A stretch of DNA of 17,401 nt, from contig JAJZLX010000174.1 in NCBI GenBank assembly GCA_021850555.1, forward strand, positions 1 to 17,401, in the 5' to 3' direction. Both the position numbers and the translations under genes were made by a program. Of the stretch, positions 1-6,090 are shown one piece after another. The stretch comes from Pseudomonadota bacterium (GTDB lineage Bacteria > Pseudomonadota > Gammaproteobacteria > Steroidobacterales > Steroidobacteraceae). Each line of letters opens with the position of its first letter. Position 1 is the first letter of the stretch. The notes beneath the pieces are model-generated. The model made no database searches. It was not told the DNA's origin and saw only the letters and a program-made list of their open reading frames with translations.

Positions 1-1
1 G

Positions 2-169
2 TGGCTCACCTACCTCGATCCGGTCCGCTACGATCTCATCATCATCCGCGCCACGTTCCTGAAGGGGGTGGGACTTGCGGTCCTCTGGCCGCAGCTGCTC
101 GCGCTGTTGGGGATCTGCGCCGCCTTGCTTACCCTGGCGGTGATGCGCTTTCGAAGATCGATGGACTGA
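2..169 (+). CDS. ABC-2 type transporter permease, C-terminal fragment
   Basis: The reading frame is open from the window edge to a TGA at 167-169, giving the last 55 residues. It reads LTYLDPVRYDL, then a charged stretch ending FLKGVGL, then LWPQLLALL, then a hydrophobic helix and a short basic tail MRFRRSMD. This order (periplasmic loop with a conserved 'LTY..D..R', amphipathic 'LKG.g...lwpq', last membrane helix, basic cytoplasmic end) is typical of ABC-2 permeases of the YhhJ/YbhS/YbhR drug-export group. Family knowledge says such proteins form an inner-membrane channel with an ATPase, usually encoded just upstream. The rest of the gene and its partners lie outside the window, so the substrate cannot be inferred. 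The frame lacks a start codon here, which is why it is marked partial. Confidence 0.72.
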   Translation, partial: WLTYLDPVRYDLIIIRATFLKGVGLAVLWPQLLALLGICAALLTLAVMRFRRSMD

Positions 170-213
170 GCGCAGGCGGGGTGGCGGAGATGAAAGCGGC
201 GCGATCGGCTTTC

Positions 214-235
214 GCCCGCCCCTGGCGGGGAGGGC
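214..235. terminator. GC hairpin between convergent genes
   Basis: Nine-base arms at 214-222 (GCCCGCCCC) and 227-235 (GGGGAGGGC) pair with one mismatch around a TGGC loop. It lies between the ABC permease stop (169) and the stop of the leftward small gene (263), where a bidirectional terminator would be expected. No U-run follows on either strand, so it is at best a weak or factor-assisted terminator. Confidence 0.3.
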
Positions 236-262
236 AACATCGAGAGAGAGCGAGGGAGGGGC

Positions 263-454
263 TTACACGGCCGCGCTGTCGGGCGGGCGGGCCGGCGAGG
301 CGTGCTTCGGGGGAGTGACCTGCTCATCGGCGAGGGTGCGGCTGCGCTCAAGAAAGGCGAGGGCTTCGAGCCCGCGCTCGAGGGTGGCGGCATCCTCCTG
401 CGCGCCGCGCCCGGAGGCGGCCAGTAAGCGCGCCAAGAGCCGGCTCTGGCTCAT
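263..454 (-). CDS. Small hypothetical protein, third gene of the ECF sigma operon
   Basis: This is a 63-residue frame whose ATG overlaps the stop of the upstream gene as ATGA (451-454), so it is probably translationally coupled. The N-terminal 42 residues look like an amphipathic helical protein (SRLLARLLAASG, then LERGLEALAFLERSRTLA). The last 20 residues are proline- and alanine-rich and look disordered. There is no signal peptide, membrane helix or cysteine. I do not recognise a family. Evidence for it being real is the coupling, the operon position and the lack of any competing gene. Its role, if any, with the sigma factor is unknown. Confidence 0.5.
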   Translation of the reverse strand: MSQSRLLARLLAASGRGAQEDAATLERGLEALAFLERSRTLADEQVTPPKHASPARPPDSAAV

Positions 455-807
455 GGCGGGGGCGACCCGGAGGGCTGGCGCGCTTCGCGCCAGCGCCCAC
501 GGCAGCGCCCCTGGTACTTCTGCAACAGCCGGGCCCGCTCCTCAGGCGTCAGGCTTTCCCAGTGCTCGCCCCACCGCCGCGAGGCCCATAGCCGGTGCGG
601 TCGACAGCCCCTGAGACCGCCGAACAGCACACGGCACAGCAGGAGCAGTCCGGCGGCCTGCAGATAGCGCAGCGGGGGTGCGCCAAAGAGGGCCGGCACG
701 AGCGCATTCCACAGCAGCATCACGACTGCGCTCAACGCCGCAAGCGCGGCGAGCGCGAGGGCGGAGAACGCCACAGCCTTGAAGATCCAACGACCTCGAC
801 CTTTCAT
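451..807 (-). CDS. Small two-helix membrane protein coupled to the ECF sigma factor
   Basis: A 118-residue product. I start it at MKGRGRWIFK (ATG at 807), because GAGG lies six to seven bases upstream and this begins just past the sigma-factor stop at 816; an in-frame ATG 24 bases earlier would overlap the sigma gene. After a basic N-terminus there is one long hydrophobic stretch (about residues 8-42, ending LWNALVPALFG) and a second (about 47-66, YLQAAGLLLLCRVLFGG). A cytoplasmic-looking basic tail follows with HWESLTPEERARLLQKY. Small proteins of this pattern ('LWN.LvP.lFg', 'lqa.gLL.l.rvLFGG', 'W..lTPEeR') commonly sit beside ECF sigma genes in gammaproteobacteria. A role as membrane-bound regulator or sensor of that sigma factor is plausible but is inference. 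No anti-sigma zinc motif (HxxxCxxC) is present. Confidence 0.75.
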   Translation of the reverse strand: MKGRGRWIFKAVAFSALALAALAALSAVVMLLWNALVPALFGAPPLRYLQAAGLLLLCRVLFGGLRGCRPHRLWASRRWGEHWESLTPEERARLLQKYQGRCRGRWREARQPSGSPPP

Positions 808-815
808 AGATGACC

Positions 816-1385
816 TCAGCTTTGAACCCAATCCTCGTAAGCGTCCTGCAGCCGTGCCCGCAGGCGCAGCACCGCGTAGCGCTTGCGCGAGAGCAGCGTG
901 TTCACCCCCACGCCCCAGCGTGCGGAAAGCTCCTTGAAGCTCGCGCCCTCGATCTCATGGGCGATGAAGACTTCGCGCTGCTCCTGAGGCAGATCCTCGA
1001 GCGCGAGCTCGAGCTCGCGCATCATGAGCTCGCGCAGCAGCGCCGCCTCCGGTCCGTCCTCGGCCGAGGGCAGCAAGGTCTCGGCGCCTTGCCCGTTCTC
1101 GGGATCGGCAGCGGCGATCTGCGGCGTGCCCCTGCGGAAGCGGTCGATGATCCTGTTGCGCGCCACGCGCTTCAGCCACGCGCCGGCGTGCTCGACCGGT
1201 TGCCTCAGACGGAACGCCGCCACCAGCTCGTAGAGCGCCTCCTGCAGCACGTCCTCGGCGTCAGCCGCGTCCCGCACCGTTCTCAGAATGAACGACAGCA
1301 GCCGGCCACGCTCACGCCGGACGGCCGCGGTGATCTCCCGGTCCTGGGCGGCGGGGCTCGAGGGCTTCGGCAATGCGGTATCCAT
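816..1385 (-). CDS. ECF-type RNA polymerase sigma factor
   Basis: A 189-residue sigma-70 family protein of ECF size. Region 2 spans about residues 20-88 (RGRLLSFILRTVRDAADAEDVLQEALYELV, then AGAWLKRVARNRIIDRFRR). It contains the DAEDVLQE segment of region 2.2 and the W-L-hydrophobic-x-A-R-N-x-I-I-D-R-x-R pattern of region 2.4. A 35-residue acidic linker leads to region 4 at about 120-178 (LEDLPQEQREVFIAHEIEGASFKELSARWGVGVNTLLSRKRYAVLRLR), a clear helix-turn-helix. It would redirect RNA polymerase to a small stress or envelope regulon. Two small coupled genes follow it, and no classical ZAS anti-sigma gene is nearby. An AGGT lies seven bases before the ATG. Divergent transcription from the rhodanese gene gives it its own promoter region. 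Confidence 0.93.
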   Translation of the reverse strand: MDTALPKPSSPAAQDREITAAVRRERGRLLSFILRTVRDAADAEDVLQEALYELVAAFRLRQPVEHAGAWLKRVARNRIIDRFRRGTPQIAAADPENGQGAETLLPSAEDGPEAALLRELMMRELELALEDLPQEQREVFIAHEIEGASFKELSARWGVGVNTLLSRKRYAVLRLRARLQDAYEDWVQS

Positions 1386-1410
1386 CCAACGTACCTAGAC
1401 GGTCGACCAC

Positions 1411-1426
1411 CCCGAATATTGTCGGG
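1411..1426. promoter_or_regulatory. Inverted repeat upstream of the ECF sigma gene
   Basis: CCCGA (1411-1415) and TCGGG (1422-1426) form a perfect dyad around an AT-rich ATATTG centre, 26-41 bases upstream of the sigma factor ATG. On the leftward strand the centre reads CAATAT, which resembles a -10 element, so a regulator bound here would block transcription. No good -35 accompanies it. The dyad is seen; the operator role is inferred. Confidence 0.3.
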
Positions 1427-1534
1427 TGGGCGCCGGGGGATGATTGCGAACGAGCGGGATACGATAGAGCCTCGGGGCTGATCAACGTCAAGTGGAAGGT
1501 GGGGCCGTCTCCATCCGGCGGCGAGTGCCCGCGC

Positions 1535-1551
1535 GCTCACCCCCGGTGAGC
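1535..1551. repeat. Perfect 7-bp hairpin between divergent genes
   Basis: GCTCACC (1535-1541), loop CCC, and GGTGAGC (1545-1551) form a perfect stem in the divergent region between the sigma factor and the rhodanese gene. It lies upstream of the rhodanese promoter, so it is not part of that transcript. It could insulate the two units or bind a protein. No U-run is present on either strand. Confidence 0.3.
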
Positions 1552-1581
1552 CCGAGCGGACTCTCACGGTGCGCGGCTGCC

Positions 1582-1610
1582 TTGACCGTATATTAGATAT
1601 TTCTTATATT
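1582..1610 (+). promoter_or_regulatory. Sigma-70 promoter for the rhodanese gene
   Basis: TTGACC (1582-1587), a 17-base spacer, and TATATT (1605-1610) match the -35 and -10 consensus at 5/6 each. The start of transcription would fall near 1617, leaving a leader of about 75 bases before the ATG at 1692. This is the best-looking vegetative promoter in the window and stands out as AT-rich in GC-rich surroundings. Confidence 0.6.
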
Positions 1611-1612
1611 AG
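1589..1612. promoter_or_regulatory. Probable operator inside the rhodanese promoter
   Basis: TATATTAG occurs twice as a direct repeat (1589-1596 and 1605-1612) separated by eight bases. Overlapping it is an inverted repeat, TATTAGA (1591-1597) with TCTTATA (1602-1608), matching 6 of 7 positions around TATT. Both lie in the spacer and -10 of the promoter, a place where a repressor would block polymerase. AT-rich dyads of this kind are typical of small winged-helix repressors such as the ArsR/BigR type that control sulfur-handling genes, but no such regulator is encoded in the window. Confidence 0.4.
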
Positions 1613-1691
1613 CCCCGCGGATGAGCCGGCGCCTGCACAGAAGGGGGGCAGCTGCGGATCGCCACGCGAGAGGCCTGACCGGGAGCGGAAC

Positions 1692-2081
1692 ATGAGTCAT
1701 TCCACGCACCATCGTCCACACAACACGGGCGTCCTGCACGAGCTCGACGCCATCCAGGTTCACGCGTTGCTGCGCGCGCGCCAGGCCGTGCTGATCGACG
1801 TGCGCGAGCCCGGTGAGTTCGAGGCGGAGCGCATTCCCGGCGCGCTCCTTTTCCCGCTCTCGAGTTTCGATCCGGCCTCTCTGGAGCTCGATGGCGCAAA
1901 GCGTGTCATCTTTCATTGCGGCACCGGTCGGCGCTCCGGACAGGCGGCGAGTCGCGTGCTCGAGGCCGGTGCCGGGGAAGCCTCGCATCTGGCGGGCGGC
2001 ATCCAGGCGTGGAAAGAGGCGGGCCTGCCGCTCACGCGCTTCGATCCGGCGAGCGGCCGGACGCATCACAGTCATCTCTAG
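1692..2081 (+). CDS. Single-domain rhodanese-like sulfurtransferase
   Basis: A 129-residue protein with one rhodanese domain. I start it at MSHSTHH (ATG 1692, GGAG upstream); the open frame extends to 1569, but those residues cross the promoter. The domain shows LIDVREPGEFEAERIPGALLFPL (residues 34-56), the usual N-terminal rhodanese signature, and HCGTGRRS (75-82) with catalytic Cys76 in a C-x5-S active-site loop containing Arg80-Arg81. LAGGIQAWKEAGLPL closes the domain as in GlpE/PspE relatives. It should move sulfane sulfur from thiosulfate or a persulfide to an acceptor in the cytoplasm; no signal peptide is present. N- and C-terminal histidines (HSTHHRPH, THHSH) are unusual and may bind metal. 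Its own promoter with an overlapping dyad suggests inducible expression. Confidence 0.9.
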   Translation: MSHSTHHRPHNTGVLHELDAIQVHALLRARQAVLIDVREPGEFEAERIPGALLFPLSSFDPASLELDGAKRVIFHCGTGRRSGQAASRVLEAGAGEASHLAGGIQAWKEAGLPLTRFDPASGRTHHSHL

Positions 2082-2381
2082 GGCGGGCGATCCCGGTCCA
2101 CTTGCGCCAATCCGGCAGGTGAGGCGAGCGGCGCGAGTCCTCGCGCCGGTGGAGCCCTCGTGCGGTACGATAGCCGCCGGGCCGCGAGCCCAGTGCCTGA
2201 GATTCGCCCCCGACGATGGATGAAGAACAATCGGCGACCTGCGAGCGCTTCAATGCCCTGAGGCCCAGTGTGGCGGACGTTTGGGGGCTCGAACATCCGC
2301 TTGCGCGCTTCGGGCTCCGCCGGCCAAGGTCCCTTCCCGCACGGTACGCGATCCGGGGGCTCGGGGACTGAAGGGACTCGC
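2082..2381. other. Intergenic region with a possible 51-codon leader ORF
   Basis: This 300-base gap holds a -10-like TACGAT (2166-2171) without a convincing -35. A short frame runs from ATG 2216 to TGA 2369-2371 (MDEEQSATCERF... to ...AIRGLGD). It stops exactly where the AAGGGA ribosome site (2371-2376) of the DedA-PAP2 gene begins, so it could be a leader peptide coupled to that gene. It has no strong ribosome site, and by eye its third-position GC is below that of the neighbouring genes, so I do not call it as a gene. Confidence 0.25.
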
Positions 2382-4418
2382 ATGCTCGCCAAGATCCTCT
2401 CATCGGTCATCGCCTTCGCGAGCGCCCACCACAACTCCGCCTATGGGCTGATCCTGCTGGTCTCGCTATTGGAGGCGCTGCCGGTGATCGGAGCGGTCGT
2501 GCCGGGGGACGCCATCATCCTCGGCGTCAGCGCTCTGGTGCCGACCGGTGCGCTCGGGCTTTGGCCCCTGATCGTTGCCTCATTCGTGGGGGCCGTGCTC
2601 GGCGATGGGATCTCCTTCTGGCTCGGCTCGCACTACCGCAAGACCATCGTCAAGCGCTGGCCGCTGAAGCGCAATCTGGCGCTGATCGCCCGCGGGGAGA
2701 CGTTTCTGCGCAATCACGGCGGCAAGAGCGTGTTCGTGGCCCGCTTCACCCCGGGTGTGCGGGCGATCGTGCCGGTGCTCGCGGGCATCCTGCAGATGGG
2801 GGTCGTGCGCTTTCTCGTCATGAACGTACTCTCGGCGCTCGTGTGGGCGCCGGCGCACATCCTGGCGGGCGCTGCGATCGGCGCCTCCTTCGTGCTGCTC
2901 GGAGCGGTTGCCGGCCGGCTCGCGCTTATCGTGGCGCTGCTGCTGGTGTTGCTGGGGCTGCTCATCTGGGCAACGCGCGCCGCGGTACGGCGGCTGCCCT
3001 CGCGGGCGGCCCGGGCCCAGGAGCGATTGTGGCTGTGGGCGCGCCGGCACGATGCCTGGTACACGCGCCCGCTGCTCTCGATCCTCGATCCGCAGCGCAG
3101 GGAGTTGCCGGGCCTCGTCTTGCTCGGAGCGCTGCTCGTGGCGAGCCTGTGGCTGTTCTTCGGCGTGCTGCAGGACGTTCTGGCGGGTGCCGCGCTGGTG
3201 CGGACCAACGAGGCGGTCTTTCATTTCATGCAGTCGCTGCGAACCGATTGGATCGATCAGATCATGGTCGCGGTCTCCGAGCTCGGCGATGCGACAGTGG
3301 TGACGGCCACAGCCTTCGCGGCGATGCTGTGGTTCGCCTGGCGGCGCAACTGGCGGGCCGCGGCGCACGCGCTTGCCGCCGTGGTCGCGGCCAGCCTCTT
3401 CACCCTGGTCTTCAAGCTCGCACTGCACATTCCACAGCCCGGCGCGCCGAGCGAGGGGTGGAACGTGTTTTCCTTCCCTAGCGGCCACTCGGTCGCGAGC
3501 GCCGCGCTCTACGGATTCCTGGCGATCGTGTCGGTGTGGGAAATCGGGGCGCGATGGAAGCTGCTCGTGACGACCGCGGCCGCGGTACTGATCGGGACGA
3601 TCGCATTCTCCAGGGTGTACCTGGGGGTACATTGGCTGTCCGACGTGCTGGCGGGCGTGGCCTTCGGCCTCGCCTGGGCAACCCTGTTGGCCATCGGGTA
3701 TCTGCGGCACAATCCACCACCGGTCGGCACGGCGGGGCTGTGGGCCGTGGCGGGCCTGACGTTCCTCGTCGTGGGCGCTGTGCACGTCGATCGCCGGCAC
3801 GCGGCCGACATGGCCCGCTATACGGTCCATGTGCAACAGCACGTCTTGCCGTGGGATGCGTGGTGGCAGCACGAGTGGTCCGAGCTTCCCGCCCGCCGGA
3901 TCGACCTCGCCGGCGGCGTCAAGGAGCCTTTGACCTTTCAGTGGGCGGGAGGCCTGAAGAGGCTCGAGGCCGCACTCGTCTCCAGAGGCTGGAGCACACC
4001 CGTTCCCTGGACACTGCGCTCCTCACTCACGTGGCTCGACCCGCACGCACCGATTGCAGCTCTCCCGGTCCTGCCGCATCTTCAGAATGGCGACCCGACG
4101 GTGCTCGTGATGGTGCACTCCCTTGGCCGTGCGGCCTCTCGAGAGCGGCTGGTCTTGCGCCTGTGGCCCTCGGACCTGCGGGTGAGCGGGCTCGCCTCGG
4201 CGCAGAAGCCGGTGTTCATCGGTACCGTGTCCGAGGAGCGTGCGAGCCGCCTCGCGCTCATCGGCACGATCACCCAGGAGCTGCCCCACTATGACCGGCC
4301 GCGCGATACGCTCGGGGAGGCGCTCGCGGCAGGCCCCCATCGGATGGCCGAGCGACCGCTGAAGCGGGCGCAGCGCGGTTGGGACGGTGGGGTGTTGCTC
4401 GCGCGCTCCCCCGGGTGA
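2382..4418 (+). CDS. DedA / PAP2 phosphatase / LssY-C fusion membrane protein
   Basis: The product is 678 residues. ATG 2382 is chosen because AAGGGA lies five bases upstream. Residues 1-205 are a DedA (SNARE-associated) domain with SLLEALPVIGAVVPGD and the RFTPGVR motif (121-127); DedA proteins are linked to lipid-carrier transport and proton-motive-force functions. Residues about 245-450 are a PAP2 lipid-phosphatase domain: motif 2 is PSGHS (366-370), and motif 3 is SRVYLGVHWLSD with Arg411 and His417. Motif 1 reads K345-x6-Q352-P, so the usual Arg is Gln. Residues about 520-665 are a soluble LssY-like C-terminal domain. This domain order is known for LssY-type proteins, probably acting on an isoprenoid or phospholipid phosphate at the inner membrane. 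The substrate is not known. The gene stands alone, with no close cotranscribed partner. Confidence 0.9.
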   Translation: MLAKILSSVIAFASAHHNSAYGLILLVSLLEALPVIGAVVPGDAIILGVSALVPTGALGLWPLIVASFVGAVLGDGISFWLGSHYRKTIVKRWPLKRNLALIARGETFLRNHGGKSVFVARFTPGVRAIVPVLAGILQMGVVRFLVMNVLSALVWAPAHILAGAAIGASFVLLGAVAGRLALIVALLLVLLGLLIWATRAAVRRLPSRAARAQERLWLWARRHDAWYTRPLLSILDPQRRELPGLVLLGALLVASLWLFFGVLQDVLAGAALVRTNEAVFHFMQSLRTDWIDQIMVAVSELGDATVVTATAFAAMLWFAWRRNWRAAAHALAAVVAASLFTLVFKLALHIPQPGAPSEGWNVFSFPSGHSVASAALYGFLAIVSVWEIGARWKLLVTTAAAVLIGTIAFSRVYLGVHWLSDVLAGVAFGLAWATLLAIGYLRHNPPPVGTAGLWAVAGLTFLVVGAVHVDRRHAADMARYTVHVQQHVLPWDAWWQHEWSELPARRIDLAGGVKEPLTFQWAGGLKRLEAALVSRGWSTPVPWTLRSSLTWLDPHAPIAALPVLPHLQNGDPTVLVMVHSLGRAASRERLVLRLWPSDLRVSGLASAQKPVFIGTVSEERASRLALIGTITQELPHYDRPRDTLGEALAAGPHRMAERPLKRAQRGWDGGVLLARSPG

Positions 4419-4432
4419 GAGGCGGGGCGCCT

Positions 4433-4465
4433 GGGGGCGAGGGAGGGGACAGGGGGAAGAGGGGG
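4433..4465 (+). repeat. G-tract cluster (possible G-quadruplex)
   Basis: Five G-runs of 5, 3, 4, 5 and 5 bases (4433-4437, 4441-4443, 4445-4448, 4452-4456, 4461-4465) are separated by loops of one to four bases. This fits the classical G3+N1-7 pattern on the plus strand. It begins 15 bases after the DedA-PAP2 stop and so lies in that gene's 3' untranslated RNA. Folding in vivo is inference. Confidence 0.4.
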
Positions 4466-4491
4466 CAAGAGGCGGCCGGCCGGCTGCGCGC

Positions 4492-4513
4492 GCCCGAGGG
4501 AGCTCCCCCGGGC
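4492..4513. terminator. Near-perfect palindrome between convergent genes
   Basis: GCCCGAGGGAG (4492-4502) is followed directly by CTCCCCCGGGC (4503-4513), matching at 10 of 11 positions. It lies 13 bases beyond the stop of the leftward gene at 4526 and downstream of the rightward DedA-PAP2 gene. A bidirectional stem-loop terminator is likely by position, but neither strand shows a U-run. Confidence 0.4.
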
Positions 4514-4525
4514 GGCGCCGCTCGG

Positions 4526-4861
4526 TCAGCTGTGGCGCGATTTGAAGATGCGCACCTGTTTGTTGAATTTCGCGGTGACCCGCTTCAGCCGCTCGACGGC
4601 GGCATTGTGCAGGCTCACCACGTTTCCGGAGCTCAGCTGGTTCTGGCGAGCCTCGAAATCGAGACACTTGAGGTAAGTGTCGACGTCGTGGTTGTATTCC
4701 TTGACGGTCTGCATCGCGGTCACCATGACCTGCATGCTCGCGGTGGCACCGTCGGGGATCTTGCTCGGGGCGCTCGGCATGCCACAGTTGGCGAACGCGG
4801 CCGGCGCGCTCACCAGGCAGCCGATTGACAAAACGGCGAGAAGCTGCTTCGAAGGTTTCAT
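4526..4861 (-). CDS. Small secreted protein of unknown function
   Basis: A 111-residue protein with a clear Sec signal peptide: basic MKPSK, a hydrophobic core, then APAAFA with likely cleavage after Ala24. The mature part is about 87 residues, mostly helical and charged (MQVMVTAMQTVKEYNHDVDTYLKCLDFEARQ, then VVSLHNAAVERLKRVTAKFNKQVRIFK). It has two cysteines, Cys26 and Cys66, which could form a disulfide in the periplasm. Cys15 lies inside the signal peptide and does not make a proper lipobox. I recognise no named family. It is probably monocistronic: the next gene on either side is separated by a palindrome, and a CRP-like site lies upstream. Confidence 0.8.
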   Translation of the reverse strand: MKPSKQLLAVLSIGCLVSAPAAFANCGMPSAPSKIPDGATASMQVMVTAMQTVKEYNHDVDTYLKCLDFEARQNQLSSGNVVSLHNAAVERLKRVTAKFNKQVRIFKSRHS

Positions 4862-4932
4862 CGGGAGTGTCTCGTTGCAAGCGTTGACGGGAAAGTTATC
4901 CCGCCCATTCTGGACACTTGCGCAGACGATGC

Positions 4933-4948
4933 CGTGACGTCGATCACG
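4933..4948. promoter_or_regulatory. CRP/Clp/FNR-type binding site candidate
   Basis: CGTGA-N6-TCACG (4933-4948) is a perfect dyad matching the core GTGA-N6-TCAC of CRP/FNR-family sites. Its centre is about 80 bases upstream of the leftward secreted-protein ATG (4861). A -10-like CAGAAT on that strand (4913-4908) would put the transcription start near 4901, so the site would be centred around -40, as in class II activation. The dyad is seen; the activation model is inferred. Confidence 0.35.
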
Positions 4949-5020
4949 ACTTCACGCAGATCTCGCGCGCAATGTCAAATGGCCCTGACATAAACCGCCG
5001 CGATATAACATAGAACGGCA

Positions 5021-5034
5021 ATTCGCGCGCGAAT
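5021..5034. terminator. 14-bp perfect palindrome after the SDR gene
   Basis: ATTCGCG followed by CGCGAAT, a perfect palindrome located 8 bases past the stop of the leftward SDR gene (5042). It could form the stem of a terminator for that gene, although its central CG-rich core leaves little loop and no U-run follows. Confidence 0.3.
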
Positions 5035-5041
5035 CATCCGG

Positions 5042-5737
5042 CTACCAGGGGTAGGTGCGCCCGTCGTAGTTGAAGAATCTGCCGGTGTCGGCCGGGCGGA
5101 TCGAGCCGAACACCCGGCGCATGGCCGCCACGCTCTGCTCGGGCGTCAGGGTTGCGTGCGGGCCGCCCATGTCGGTGCGCACCCAGCCGGGGTTGATCAC
5201 GATGCAGGCGATGTGACGCGGCGCGAGGCTGATCGCCGCGCATTTCACCACCATGTTGAGCGCGGCCTTGGAGCTGCGGTAGGCGATCCAGCCGCCGGAG
5301 TTGTTGTCCGAGATCGAGCCCATGCCGCTCGTGAGGGAGACGATCAGCTTGCGCGCGCCGCGCTCGAGGTGGGCGGCGAACGCCTCGATCACCCGCAGCG
5401 GCCCCAGGGTGTTGACTTCGAGGACCCGCGCCCAGTCCTCGTAATCGATGTGGCCGAACGTCTGATGCTCGACCCCCATGACCCCGGCGCAGTTGATGAG
5501 CACATCGATGGGCTCATCCCGCAGCTGCTGCGCCGCGTGCGCGACGCTGGCGGCGCTCGCCACATCGAGCGCGACCGTGAGCAGGCCGCCAGCGGCCGTC
5601 TTCGCGAGCTGTCCGAGCTCTTGCGCCAGGGAAGGGTTGCGGCAGGCGCCGAGCACCCGCCAGCCCTCGGCGAGGTACTGGCGGGCGAATTCCAGGCCGA
5701 GGCCGCGGTTGGCCCCTGTGATGAGGACGGTGCTCAT
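5042..5737 (-). CDS. Short-chain dehydrogenase/reductase (C-factor-like SDR)
   Basis: A 231-residue classical-type SDR with a Rossmann fold. The cofactor motif TGANRGLG is at residues 7-14, and Arg11 and Arg33 suggest NADP(H) preference. NCAG is at 82-85, the structural Asn at 109 (VNTLG), a catalytic Ser in the SLTSG segment (about 137), and the YxxxK pair is Tyr153/Lys157. PGWVRTDMGG follows as in the C-signal/CsgA-like subgroup. At 231 residues it is slightly short, with a compact C-terminus ending DGRTYPW. It should reduce or oxidise a small carbonyl or alcohol in the cytoplasm; the substrate cannot be predicted. AGGAGAG lies four bases before the ATG. It is transcribed alone, divergent from the zinc operon. 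Confidence 0.93.
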   Translation of the reverse strand: MSTVLITGANRGLGLEFARQYLAEGWRVLGACRNPSLAQELGQLAKTAAGGLLTVALDVASAASVAHAAQQLRDEPIDVLINCAGVMGVEHQTFGHIDYEDWARVLEVNTLGPLRVIEAFAAHLERGARKLIVSLTSGMGSISDNNSGGWIAYRSSKAALNMVVKCAAISLAPRHIACIVINPGWVRTDMGGPHATLTPEQSVAAMRRVFGSIRPADTGRFFNYDGRTYPW

Positions 5738-6035
5738 GGCGCTCTCCTGCCTCTGGCCCGCGACGGGCGCGGCGGGCGCCAGTCATGGTAGCGCCGCCTG
5801 CGGGCGCGCGCCATCGCCTCGGCAGGCATGGAAGGACGGGCAGGAGAGCAGATCCGCCATGATCGCGCGCGGCTTGCTCCGCAGCCGCAGCCGGTAGGTA
5901 GTTTCCCCGCATCGGGCGCGTGTCGAACGAGAGCCGAGTAAGGGGGGCGTAGTTTCACTGACACCGGGAAACATACGCCGACCTGGCCTGTGTGGGCGGC
6001 CGGGCGTCACCCCGCGGGCGCTGCACAGATTGAAT

Positions 6036-6050
6036 TGAAACATCATTTCA
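6036..6050. promoter_or_regulatory. Upstream dyad of the zinc operon
   Basis: TGAAA-CATCA-TTTCA is a perfect 5-bp inverted repeat. A looser outer pair, CACAG (6024-6028) and CTGTG (6052-6056), surrounds it asymmetrically. Its centre is 32 bases from the centre of the next palindrome, about three helical turns, so two regulator dimers could sit on the same face of the DNA. Confidence 0.4.
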
Positions 6051-6054
6051 GCTG

Positions 6055-6084
6055 TGGACGCCGCATTTGATACAAAGTATCATC
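6055..6084 (+). promoter_or_regulatory. Candidate promoter of the zinc-uptake operon
   Basis: TGGACG (6055-6060, 4/6 to the -35), an 18-base spacer, and TATCAT (6079-6084, 5/6 to the -10). The transcription start would be about 6090-6092, at or next to the ATG at 6091, implying a leaderless mRNA. This agrees with the absence of any Shine-Dalgarno-like sequence before that ATG. No better promoter was found upstream. Confidence 0.4.
6068..6082. promoter_or_regulatory. Probable Zur operator
   Basis: TGATAC-AAA-GTATCA is a perfect 15-bp palindrome overlapping the candidate -10 of the operon that encodes a Zur protein as its last gene. Position and symmetry fit a repressor site. The sequence is not a close match to the enterobacterial Zur box (TGTTATA-type), so assignment to Zur rests on context. 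Confidence 0.5.
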
Positions 6085-6090
6085 TGCGCC

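Larger units (their letters stand above)
5738..6090. other. Divergent regulatory region, SDR / zinc operon
   Basis: This 353-base gap contains no convincing gene; the ORFs in it are short and overlap both neighbours. The left part is GC-rich and carries the SDR ribosome site. The right part (from about 6021) turns AT-rich and holds two palindromes and a -10-like element, annotated separately. The rest shows nothing I can name. Confidence 0.6.

Noticed and set aside
1569..1691. Longer start for the rhodanese gene
   Set aside because: The added residues would be encoded by the promoter -10 and the mRNA leader.
2580..3872. 430-codon minus-strand frame inside DedA-PAP2
   Set aside because: Antisense shadow with Arg/His/Gln-rich, low-complexity composition and no recognisable domain; the plus strand has three clear domains.
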